Shown here piece after piece: positions 1 through 5,035 of a stretch of DNA of 5,076 bases. The translations under genes and the position numbers were made by a program. This stretch comes from Burkholderiales bacterium (GTDB lineage Bacteria; Pseudomonadota; Gammaproteobacteria; Burkholderiales; SG8-39): the NCBI GenBank assembly GCA_017880745.1, contig JADGRR010000275.1:1-5076 (forward strand). Direction: 5' to 3'. The notes beneath the pieces were generated by a model. It saw only the letters and a program-made list of their open reading frames with translations. It ran no database searches and was not told the DNA's origin. Every line of letters starts with the position of its first letter. The first letter of the stretch is position 1.

Positions 1-60
1 GCTGCCGTCGAATCCAAATCCGAGTGGATCGCCGAAGTTTTCCCCTTGATTGAACCATCC

Positions 61-100
61 AGACCGCAATCGGCTGGAAATGCCCGTCCCGATTGGGTCT
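61..100 (-). terminator. Hairpin immediately downstream of thrH, possible transcript end
   Basis: Positions 61-73 and 89-100 form 12 base pairs with one bulged G (66) and a 15-nt loop. The structure abuts the thrH stop codon (101-103). The minus-strand sequence beyond it is not U-rich, so it does not meet the intrinsic terminator pattern. It may instead act as a 3'-stabilising hairpin or a Rho-linked end. The label terminator is inferred mainly from position. Confidence 0.3.
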
Positions 101-706
101 TCAGGCTTTGCCCGCAGCGAGGATTGCCCGGCGCAGTTCATCGTAATTGCGCGTGACCGGGAACTGCGGAAACTCGGCCGCCACGTTGGCGGGCGGGCAG
201 AACAGGATCCCGGCGTGGGCCTCGGCCAGCATGGTCGTGTCGTTGTAGGAATCGCCGGCGGCAATGGTGTGGAAATTGAGTTCCCTGAACGCTTTCACCG
301 AAGCGCGCTTCTGGTCCTGCATGCGCAGCCGGTAATCGCGCACGCGGCCGCCGGGCTCGACCACCAGCTCATGGCAGAACAGCGTCGGGTAGCCAAGCGC
401 TCGCATCAGCGGCGCCGCGAACTGGTAGTAGGTGTCCGACAGAATCACCACCTGGCATTCTGCGCGCAGCCAGTCGAGGAATTCGCGCGCGCCCAAGAGC
501 GGGCGCATGCCGGCGATGACTTTCTGGATGTCGGGCAGGCCGAGTCCGCGCGCGTCCAGGATGTCCAGGCGGCCGCGCATCAGCTTGTCGTAATCGGGCT
601 CGTCGCGCGTGGTCTTCGCCAGCTCCGGAATGCCGGTGCGATGCGAAAATTCGATCCAGATCTCGGGGATCAGGACGCCTTCCAAATCAAGACAGACGAT
701 CTGCAA
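101..706 (-). CDS. thrH: ThrH: phosphoserine phosphatase / homoserine phosphotransferase (HAD superfamily)
   Basis: A 201-residue cytoplasmic HAD-fold protein that closely resembles Pseudomonas ThrH (about 205 aa) as I remember that sequence. ThrH hydrolyses phosphoserine to serine and can pass the phosphate to homoserine, linking serine and threonine metabolism. Motif I is LDLEGV with nucleophile D7 and E9; the DxE form in place of DxD is typical of ThrH. Motif II is ILSDT (S90), K133 is the likely motif III lysine, and motif IV is GDSYND at 151-156 (D152, D156). The C-terminal EFPQFP stretch (178-183) also matches the family. The start is TTG, chosen because the conserved IVCLDLEG strand follows directly and a GGAG Shine-Dalgarno lies 7 nt upstream. 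The gene is 449 bp from the upstream VWA gene and has its own promoter candidate, so it is probably a separate transcription unit. Identity is strong; which of the two reactions dominates in vivo is not visible. Confidence 0.95.
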   Translation of the reverse strand: MQIVCLDLEGVLIPEIWIEFSHRTGIPELAKTTRDEPDYDKLMRGRLDILDARGLGLPDIQKVIAGMRPLLGAREFLDWLRAECQVVILSDTYYQFAAPLMRALGYPTLFCHELVVEPGGRVRDYRLRMQDQKRASVKAFRELNFHTIAAGDSYNDTTMLAEAHAGILFCPPANVAAEFPQFPVTRNYDELRRAILAAGKA

Positions 707-713
707 CAGGGAA

Positions 714-717
714 CTCC
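714..717 (-). promoter_or_regulatory. Shine-Dalgarno GGAG for the thrH TTG start
   Basis: On the minus strand the sequence reads GGAG, then 7 nt (TTCCCTG), then the TTG start at 706-704. This is ideal spacing and decides the start: no ATG or GTG in frame gives the conserved N-terminal strand with a comparable ribosome site. Confidence 0.7.
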
Positions 718-757
718 AGGAAGTAAGATTGGTAAGTTGGATCGGATGTACCGGATC

Positions 758-770
758 GGGGCAACGCCCC
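758..770 (-). other. Short GC hairpin in the thrH 5' leader
   Basis: GGGGC (758-762) pairs with GCCCC (766-770) across an AAC loop. If the promoter at 785-813 is used, this hairpin lies close to the 5' end of the thrH transcript, about 40 nt upstream of the Shine-Dalgarno. It could protect the 5' end or be incidental in GC-rich DNA. There is no T-tract, so it is not an obvious attenuator. Confidence 0.3.
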
Positions 771-784
771 CGCGGCAGGAATTG

Positions 785-813
785 ATTGTAATGCAGGCGC
801 GGCTTTTGCCCAA
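785..813 (-). promoter_or_regulatory. Candidate sigma70-type promoter for thrH
   Basis: On the minus strand TTGGGC (813-808) and TACAAT (790-785) are separated by exactly 17 bp. The -10 matches the consensus at 5 of 6 positions and the -35 at 3 of 6. The expected transcription start is near 778, giving a leader of about 70 nt before the TTG codon. Position and spacing suit thrH, but the weak -35 and the lack of start-site data keep this tentative. Confidence 0.45.
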
Positions 814-894
814 GTGTTGATCTGACGCGCGCGATTCATGCTTATGCGTGGCGACCTGACCCGTACCTTCCCGTAGCTGCAGAGCTGCGCTGTT

Positions 895-918
895 GCGCGG
901 ACGAAAAACCGTCCGCGC
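895..918 (+). repeat. Palindrome 1: short hairpin with the A-rich core
   Basis: GCGCGGACG (895-903) pairs perfectly over 9 bp with CGTCCGCGC (910-918) around the loop AAAAAC. Aligned with the core of palindrome 2, GACG/CGTC here replaces GATG/CATC there, a compensated base-pair change. It reads as a shorter or truncated member of the same family: the 17 nt left of its core (882-898) match the palindrome 2 left arm at 11 of 17 positions, while the right arm stops where palindrome 2 begins. Confidence 0.6.
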
Positions 919-919
919 G

Positions 920-970
920 GATCGCCGATTGTGCGCAGATGAAAAGTACATCCGCGCACAATCGGCGATC
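920..970 (+). repeat. Palindrome 2: 51-nt hairpin
   Basis: Positions 920-936 pair perfectly over 17 bp with 954-970. Inside lie an A·C mismatch (937/953), a 4-bp stem GATG/CATC (938-941 with 949-952... read as 949 to 952 on the 3' side) and the 7-nt loop AAAAGTA (942-948). The core on the plus strand is AGATGAAAAGTACATCC (937-953). No T-tract follows on either strand, which argues against a simple intrinsic terminator. A transcript leaving the VWA gene would fold it. Confidence 0.75.
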
Positions 971-1012
971 TTGGACAAAAAGCAAACCCAACCCGCATTC
1001 GCTTTTATACAT

Positions 1013-1063
1013 AACCGTGTTTTCTGTACGGATGCGCTTTTTATCGGTACAGAAAACACGGTT
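1013..1063 (-). repeat. Palindrome 3: 51-nt hairpin in inverted orientation
   Basis: AACCGTGTTTTCTGTAC (1013-1029) pairs perfectly over 17 bp with 1047-1063. Inside are a single mismatch (1030/1046), a 4-position stem with one G-T pair (1031-1034 with 1042-1045) and a 7-nt loop (1035-1041). Read on the minus strand, its core is CGATAAAAAGCGCATCC, identical to the palindrome 2 core at 13 of 17 positions, so the element is inverted relative to palindrome 2. The outer arms agree at only 8 of 17 positions, yet both are perfectly self-complementary. Confidence 0.75.
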
Positions 1064-1064
1064 G

Positions 1065-1079
1065 GCGCGCGCAGCGCGC
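1065..1079. repeat. Palindrome 4: short GC hairpin
   Basis: GCGCGC (1065-1070) and GCGCGC (1074-1079) flank a GCA loop, one base away from palindrome 3, just as palindrome 1 sits one base from palindrome 2. It lacks the A-rich core. Alternating GC is easily found by chance in this genome, so its membership of the module rests on position alone. Confidence 0.4.
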
Positions 1080-1132
1080 AAATCCGCTCATGGCATGTGA
1101 CGACATTCAAGACCCGGTAAATACGCGCGCAA

Positions 1133-1146
1133 GGCACGTTTGTGCC
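1133..1146 (-). terminator. Weak hairpin just downstream of the VWA gene
   Basis: GGCAC (1133-1137) and GTGCC (1142-1146) form a 5-bp stem with a 4-nt loop, beginning 9 nt after the VWA stop codon on the minus strand. The following minus-strand bases are TTGCGCG, not a T-run. It could contribute to transcript ending together with the larger hairpins further downstream, but alone it is a poor terminator. Confidence 0.25.
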
Positions 1147-1155
1147 GAAGCCACT

Positions 1156-3246
1156 TCAGCTGGTCAGGCGCCGGTATACGTCCGCCGTCTTCAGCGGCAA
1201 CTGGCCCGCATCGTCGATCAGCACCCAGCTCGCCGGACCGTACATGTGCGGCAGGTAGTCGCGCGCCTCTTCGTCGATGGTGACGCAGAACGGATGGATG
1301 CCGGACTGGCGCGCTTCGATCAGCGCCTGGCGCGTGTCCTCGATGCCGTAGTCGCCGCGGTAGCCGTCGCTGAAATCGTCGGGCTTGCCGTCGGACAGCG
1401 TGAACAGGATGCGCGTCTTCGCCTCGACTTCGTTCAGGATCCGTGTGAGATGGCGGATCGCCACGCCCATGCGGGTATAGTCCCGCGGCTCGACCCCGGC
1501 GATGCGGCCGCGCACCGCCTCGCCATAGGGCTCGCCGAAGGTCTTGATGCGATAGATGTCGCAGCGCTTGCGCGTCCATCCGGAAAAGCCGTAGATGGCG
1601 TAGCGGTCACCCAGCGCTTCCAGCGCCTCGCACAGCAGCACCAGCGCCTCGCGCTCGCACGCATTGATCCAGCCCTTGGTCGAACCGCTCATGTCGACCA
1701 TGAACATGACGGCGATGTTGCGCTCGGTGCGCTGGCGCTGCACGAACAGCCGCTCGGAGGCTTCGATGCCGCTCTTGCGGTCGGCATAGGCCTCGACCAC
1801 GGCGTCGAAGTCGATGTCCTCGCCCTCATGCTGGCGCCGCGCCAGCCTGTCTTCGCCGCGCAGCGCCTCGAAGCGGCGCCGCAGCTGGGCGATCTGGCCG
1901 GCGTAGCGCGCGCGCACCGCCGCGACGAAGCCCGGATCGCCCGGCAGCACGTCGGACTCGAACAGCACGCACCAGTCCTTGCGGTAGTCGCGCCGGCGGA
2001 AATCCCATTCGTCGTACAGCCTGCCGCCCGCGGCGCGGGTTTCGGTGAGCTCGCCCGCGGCTTCGTCCTCGGGCAGGTCCCCGCCCGAATAGGCGCCGGG
2101 ACCGGAGGCAAGCAGGTACTCCTCGGGGATCTCGCCGAAATCCTGGATGATGGAACGCATCAGCTTGGCGACTTCCTGCGGCGGCGCCACCGCCTCGCCG
2201 TCGATCTTCAGCTCGAACTCCAGGGTTTCGAAGGAACTCTCCACATCGAGCTCGGACTCGCCCGGCTCCAGTTCGCGCCGCTCCGCCTGCACCGCCAGTC
2301 GCAATTGCGCGAGTTCAGTGTATAGGGCGCGCCGTTCCCTCGCGATGCGCTCATCGCGCGCCTCGGCCGCGCGCTCCGGATGCAGGCTGCCCATGTAGGG
2401 GAACGGCTCAGGCAGCGGCAGCGGATAGAACTTGCGCAGCAGCAAGATGCTGTCGCCGACCGAGGCGTCGGCTTGCGCCAGCCGCTCCTGCACCGCGGCA
2501 AGGCTCGCCGAAAGCTTCGGGCGGAGCGAAGCGAGCAAGGCGGCGAGGCCCGGAAACCCGCGTCCTATCTGGCTTTCCAGCCGGATCGCCTCGAGCAGAT
2601 TGAGCCACGCCCGGGCGCGTTCGCGCACGGCATAGTCCGCGAGCACCGGCCTCAAGTCGACGTTAAAGCTGCCGTAACGCGCCTGCGCCCAGTGGTGCAC
2701 CGCGATCGCCTTGTACAGGCGAAAGTTCTGCTCGCGCGCAGGATACGCGGCGATGCGTTCGGGCAGGAAAATGGTTTCGGTGTTGGTCCAGGTGTCGCCG
2801 GCGGGTTCGAGTTGCAGCCTGCGTCCGGCGAGGCCGCGCAGGAATAGCTCGAGCACGCGCGCCACCTCGGCCAGCGCCACGCCCTCGCCGGCCGCGTCGG
2901 TGCGGCGCTTGAAGCCGGCAAGGTCCTTCAGCGCGGCGCAGGCGGGGTACAGGCCTTCCTTGTCGTACGCGTCCAGCGCATGCAGCAGCCACTTCTCGGT
3001 TCCGCTGCGGCCGAACAGCGCGAGAGCCTGCGGCGCCTGCGCCGTGAACTGGTAGCCGAGTTCGGCCACGTTCTGCGCCGCGACCTGGGCCCAGGCGAGC
3101 ACGAATTCCTGCTGTGCGCGGGGCAGCGGCGCGATCCCCGCCGCAATCGCGGCCGCGCTGCGTCGCGACGACAGTGCGGCGCAGAGAATGTCGTCGAGCT
3201 GTTCCTCGATCTCGGCGGTGGAGAGTCTTGCTTGCTCTGAAAGCAT
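1156..3246 (-). CDS. NorD/CbbO-type von Willebrand factor A domain protein
   Basis: A 696-residue soluble protein, the VWA partner of the AAA+ ATPase encoded just upstream. The VWA domain fills the C-terminus, about residues 508-696. Its MIDAS metal site is visible as DMSGS (D518, S520, S522), with T591 in DYTRMG and D619 in LSDGKPDD. The N-terminal 500 residues are mostly helical and charged, with NorD/CbbO-like stretches such as WTNTETIFLPERI (153-165) and YDEWDFRRRDYRKDW (411-425). There is no signal peptide or membrane segment. In CbbO and NorD the VWA domain recruits the client enzyme to the ATPase ring. The length lies in the range I expect for the family. The ATG is the only start before an in-frame stop at 3274-3276, but no clear Shine-Dalgarno precedes it, and the palindrome CGGCGCCG abuts it. 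The family is clear; the client (Rubisco, NO reductase or another enzyme) is not. Confidence 0.9.
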   Translation of the reverse strand: MLSEQARLSTAEIEEQLDDILCAALSSRRSAAAIAAGIAPLPRAQQEFVLAWAQVAAQNVAELGYQFTAQAPQALALFGRSGTEKWLLHALDAYDKEGLYPACAALKDLAGFKRRTDAAGEGVALAEVARVLELFLRGLAGRRLQLEPAGDTWTNTETIFLPERIAAYPAREQNFRLYKAIAVHHWAQARYGSFNVDLRPVLADYAVRERARAWLNLLEAIRLESQIGRGFPGLAALLASLRPKLSASLAAVQERLAQADASVGDSILLLRKFYPLPLPEPFPYMGSLHPERAAEARDERIARERRALYTELAQLRLAVQAERRELEPGESELDVESSFETLEFELKIDGEAVAPPQEVAKLMRSIIQDFGEIPEEYLLASGPGAYSGGDLPEDEAAGELTETRAAGGRLYDEWDFRRRDYRKDWCVLFESDVLPGDPGFVAAVRARYAGQIAQLRRRFEALRGEDRLARRQHEGEDIDFDAVVEAYADRKSGIEASERLFVQRQRTERNIAVMFMVDMSGSTKGWINACEREALVLLCEALEALGDRYAIYGFSGWTRKRCDIYRIKTFGEPYGEAVRGRIAGVEPRDYTRMGVAIRHLTRILNEVEAKTRILFTLSDGKPDDFSDGYRGDYGIEDTRQALIEARQSGIHPFCVTIDEEARDYLPHMYGPASWVLIDDAGQLPLKTADVYRRLTS

Positions 3247-3299
3247 CGGCGCCGTTTGCGCAGCAGGGAGATATCACCGCAAGCAGTGAAAGCCTTTTG

Positions 3300-4124
3300 T
3301 CAGAACACCGCGCTGGCGAGTTCGTCGATCGCGGCAAGCATTTCCGGATCGTCGCTCAAGGCGAGCGAGATCGCCGCCGCGCACGCGGCGCGGGGCGCGA
3401 CGCCGCGCTGCATCAGTTGCGCTGCGTGTACCAAGAGGCGCGTGCTCGCGCCTTCGTCCAGTCCGCTGCCTTTCAGGTTACGCGTCATGGCGGCAAATTT
3501 CACCAGGCGCTCGGCCGTTGAAGCATCGATGCGGGTCTCGGTGACGACGATCCTCGCCTCCAGGTCGGCGCGCGGGTAGTCGAACTCGATCGCGACGAAG
3601 CGCTGGCGGGTCGAATGCTTCAATTCCTTTAGTACACTCTGGTAGCCCGGGTTGTAGGACAGGATCAGCATGAATTCCGCCGGCGCGCGCAGCAGTTCGC
3701 CGCGCTTTTCCATGGGCAGGATACGGCGGCTGTCGGCGAGCGGGTGGATCACCACGGTGGTGTCCTTGCGCGCTTCGACGATCTCGTCGAGATAGCACAG
3801 GCTCCCCGAGCGCACCGCGCGCGCGAGCGGCCCGTCCACCCACACGGTTTGGTTGTCGACGATCAGGTAGCGCCCCACGAGGTCGGAGGCGGTGAGATCG
3901 TCGTGGCAGGATACCGTCACCAGCGGCCGCGCCAGGCGCCAGGCCATGTGCTCGACGAAGCGCGTCTTGCCGCAGCCCGTCGGCCCCTTCAACAGCACCG
4001 GCACCCTGCTCGCCCAGGCCGCCTCGAACAGCGCCACCTCGCCGCCCACCGGCTCGTAGTAGGGCTCGGTTTCGATGCGGTCGAGATCGGCGTCGAGCCG
4101 CCGGGTGTCGTGCAGGTCGTTCAT
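3300..4124 (-). CDS. CbbQ/NirQ/NorQ/GpvN-family AAA+ ATPase (MoxR group)
   Basis: A 274-residue cytoplasmic AAA+ ATPase that in characterised relatives forms a ring and remodels or activates a client enzyme together with a VWA partner. Walker A is GPTGCGKT (47-54), Walker B is LCYLDE (109-114, D113 and E114 catalytic), sensor 1 is N158 in SYNPGYQS, candidate arginine fingers are R173 and R175 in STRQRF, and the sensor 2 arginine is R229 in STRLL. The family signature EPYYEPVGGEVALFEAA (20-36) precedes Walker A. Length matches NorQ/CbbQ (about 260-275). Its ATG overlaps the stop of the upstream cysteine-cluster gene by 4 bp (ATGA), implying translational coupling, and the VWA gene follows after 53 bp. 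All key ATPase residues are present, so it should be active. CbbQ and NorQ cannot be separated by eye, so no symbol is given. Confidence 0.95.
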   Translation of the reverse strand: MNDLHDTRRLDADLDRIETEPYYEPVGGEVALFEAAWASRVPVLLKGPTGCGKTRFVEHMAWRLARPLVTVSCHDDLTASDLVGRYLIVDNQTVWVDGPLARAVRSGSLCYLDEIVEARKDTTVVIHPLADSRRILPMEKRGELLRAPAEFMLILSYNPGYQSVLKELKHSTRQRFVAIEFDYPRADLEARIVVTETRIDASTAERLVKFAAMTRNLKGSGLDEGASTRLLVHAAQLMQRGVAPRAACAAAISLALSDDPEMLAAIDELASAVF

Positions 4125-5035
4125 TCGTCGTTCTGGCTCTCGTACTTCAGGCTCTCGTACTGCTGGTCCTGATCGATCGACTTGCGTTCGGCGGCATCGC
4201 GCTCTGCCTGCTCCACTCTCTGGCGATAGCGTTCGCGTCGCTTCTCGGACGCGTGGGCGCGCACCGGGATGCTGATCTCCCCGAACAGCGCCTGCTTGAG
4301 GAAGCGAAAGGCAAAGCGCAGCAGCGCCTCGTCGTTCTCAAGAAGCGCCTGCTTTTCCGCCGGATCGAGTTCGAACAACTCGGTGAAGCCGGGAGTGGAA
4401 ATGAATTCGCGAAAGCCGTCGATATTGTAACTCGCCAGGAAAAACAGCTCCATGCTGCGCTCGGACGGCTTGCCCACGGTCGGGCCGCTGGAGCGCTTCT
4501 TCAGCACGATCTGCCGCCATTCGCGATTGATCGCGTCGTAGTCTTCCAGTCCCTGTTCCCTGCGGTAGTCGCGCACCGTCTGCGTCTTCGGCTCCTGGTG
4601 GCCGAGGCAATGGTCTTCCTTCACCACGAAATAGGAGTCCTCGTCGGTGGGCGAGTCCTTCTTGCGCATCGACAGCAGGCCGAGCGCGTAGTAGCGGCAG
4701 GCCGAGGGCCGGTCGGCGTATACGCCGCAACCCTCGGGGGTGAGGAACACGCAGGCGGGCGATTCGTCCTTGGTCGCGAGCTTCAGCCCGGGCATGCCGT
4801 GGCCGTCCATCTGAAAATCGCGCGTGAAATTGTCGAGAAAATCGCGCGCCGAAAGTCCGAGGCGCTTCTTCAGCCGCAGCACGTCGTAGGGCGCGAGCAT
4901 GATGTCGATGTTCTGGCAGCACTTGTTGAAACAGGCGATGCCCTTGTGGCAGCGGAACTGGAATGTGTCGTCCGGCCCGAGCTGTACCGGCTGGATCGGC
5001 GTGACCGGGCTGGGATCGCTGTATTCCTTGCTCAT
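4121..5035 (-). CDS. YkgJ-family cysteine-cluster (putative zinc/iron-binding) protein
   Basis: A 304-residue soluble protein with the CxxxCC-type cluster that defines the YkgJ (UPF0153) family. Eight cysteines are visible: C29, C35, C39 and C40 in the N-terminal cluster, then C95, C103 and C113 in the pattern CVFL-(4)-CGVYADRPSACRYY, and C143 in DHCLGH. The family is proposed to bind zinc or iron, but its biochemical role is poorly defined. The C-terminal 45 residues are strongly charged, probably helical, and end in a short repeat (YESLKYES). The protein is longer than many family members because of its C-terminal half, which I do not recognise. The stop overlaps the ATPase start by 4 bp, so the two are co-translated. 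No Shine-Dalgarno is seen; a GC hairpin occupies that place, and the frame stays open upstream to the window edge, so the ATG start is likely but not certain. Confidence 0.88.
   Translation of the reverse strand: MSKEYSDPSPVTPIQPVQLGPDDTFQFRCHKGIACFNKCCQNIDIMLAPYDVLRLKKRLGLSARDFLDNFTRDFQMDGHGMPGLKLATKDESPACVFLTPEGCGVYADRPSACRYYALGLLSMRKKDSPTDEDSYFVVKEDHCLGHQEPKTQTVRDYRREQGLEDYDAINREWRQIVLKKRSSGPTVGKPSERSMELFFLASYNIDGFREFISTPGFTELFELDPAEKQALLENDEALLRFAFRFLKQALFGEISIPVRAHASEKRRERYRQRVEQAERDAAERKSIDQDQQYESLKYESQNDE
4135..4161 (-). repeat. 15-bp tandem duplication in the 3' end of the cysteine-cluster gene
   Basis: GGCTCTCGTACT occurs at 4135-4146 and again at 4150-4161, a 15-bp period. In frame it gives YESLK followed by YESQN near the C-terminus, so the repeat adds five codons without breaking the frame. 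It is probably a small slippage duplication in a charged tail. Confidence 0.6.

Larger units (their letters stand above)
893..1081. repeat. Mirrored palindrome module (REPIN/BIME-like or MITE-like candidate)
   Basis: This 189-bp stretch starts with TTGCGCG (893-899) and ends with its inverse CGCGCAA (1075-1081). Inside, in order, are a short GC hairpin (895-918), one base, a 51-nt hairpin (920-970), a 42-nt spacer (971-1012), a second 51-nt hairpin (1013-1063), one base, and a short GC hairpin (1065-1079). The two 51-nt hairpins share geometry and a tip core but point in opposite directions, as in the inverted repeat pairs of bacterial REPIN/BIME elements. I see no clear target-site duplication and no transposase. 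The structures are read directly from the sequence; the assignment as a repeat family is inferred, because only one locus is visible. Confidence 0.6.
707..1155. other. 449-bp intergenic region without a credible gene
   Basis: This gap lies between the VWA gene and thrH. Several reading frames stay open on both strands for 60 to 155 codons, but none has a recognisable protein, and where they cross 895-1079 they read through palindromes whose two arms encode mirrored peptides. The gap divides into a thrH-proximal part with promoter and leader signals (707-813), a featureless stretch (about 814-892), the hairpin module (893-1081) and a short tail behind the VWA gene (1082-1155). Confidence 0.75.

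Noticed and set aside
50..820. 256-codon plus-strand open frame opposite thrH
   Set aside because: Antisense shadow of a confidently identified gene, with no domain and a His/Arg/Ala-rich composition.
971..1012. Promoter in the spacer between the 51-nt hairpins (TATAAA on the minus strand, TTGGAC on the plus strand)
   Set aside because: Neither box has a partner at 16-18 bp spacing, so no convincing promoter can be built.
920..1063. Integron attC sites or ordinary intrinsic terminators
   Set aside because: The attC core sites and bulge pattern are absent and no cassette genes or integrase are seen. No T-run follows either long hairpin on either strand.
895..1079. CRISPR array
   Set aside because: The units are individually palindromic, differ in arm sequence, and alternate in orientation; there are no equal-length direct repeats with unique spacers and no cas genes.
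670..1137. 155-codon minus-strand open frame across the intergenic hairpins, and similar frames at 842-1081 and 893-1120
   Set aside because: They read through perfect palindromes, give mirrored peptides, and contain no recognisable protein; the openness follows from the repeat sequence.
1090..2325. 411-codon open frame on the plus strand opposite the VWA gene
   Set aside because: It lies antisense to a gene with clear VWA motifs, has a low-complexity Ala/Arg/Gly/Asp composition typical of GC-rich antisense frames, and shows no domain.
1156..4124. Naming the pair cbbQ/cbbO or norQ/norD outright
   Set aside because: No Rubisco or nitric oxide reductase gene is in the window, and the two subfamilies cannot be told apart reliably by eye.
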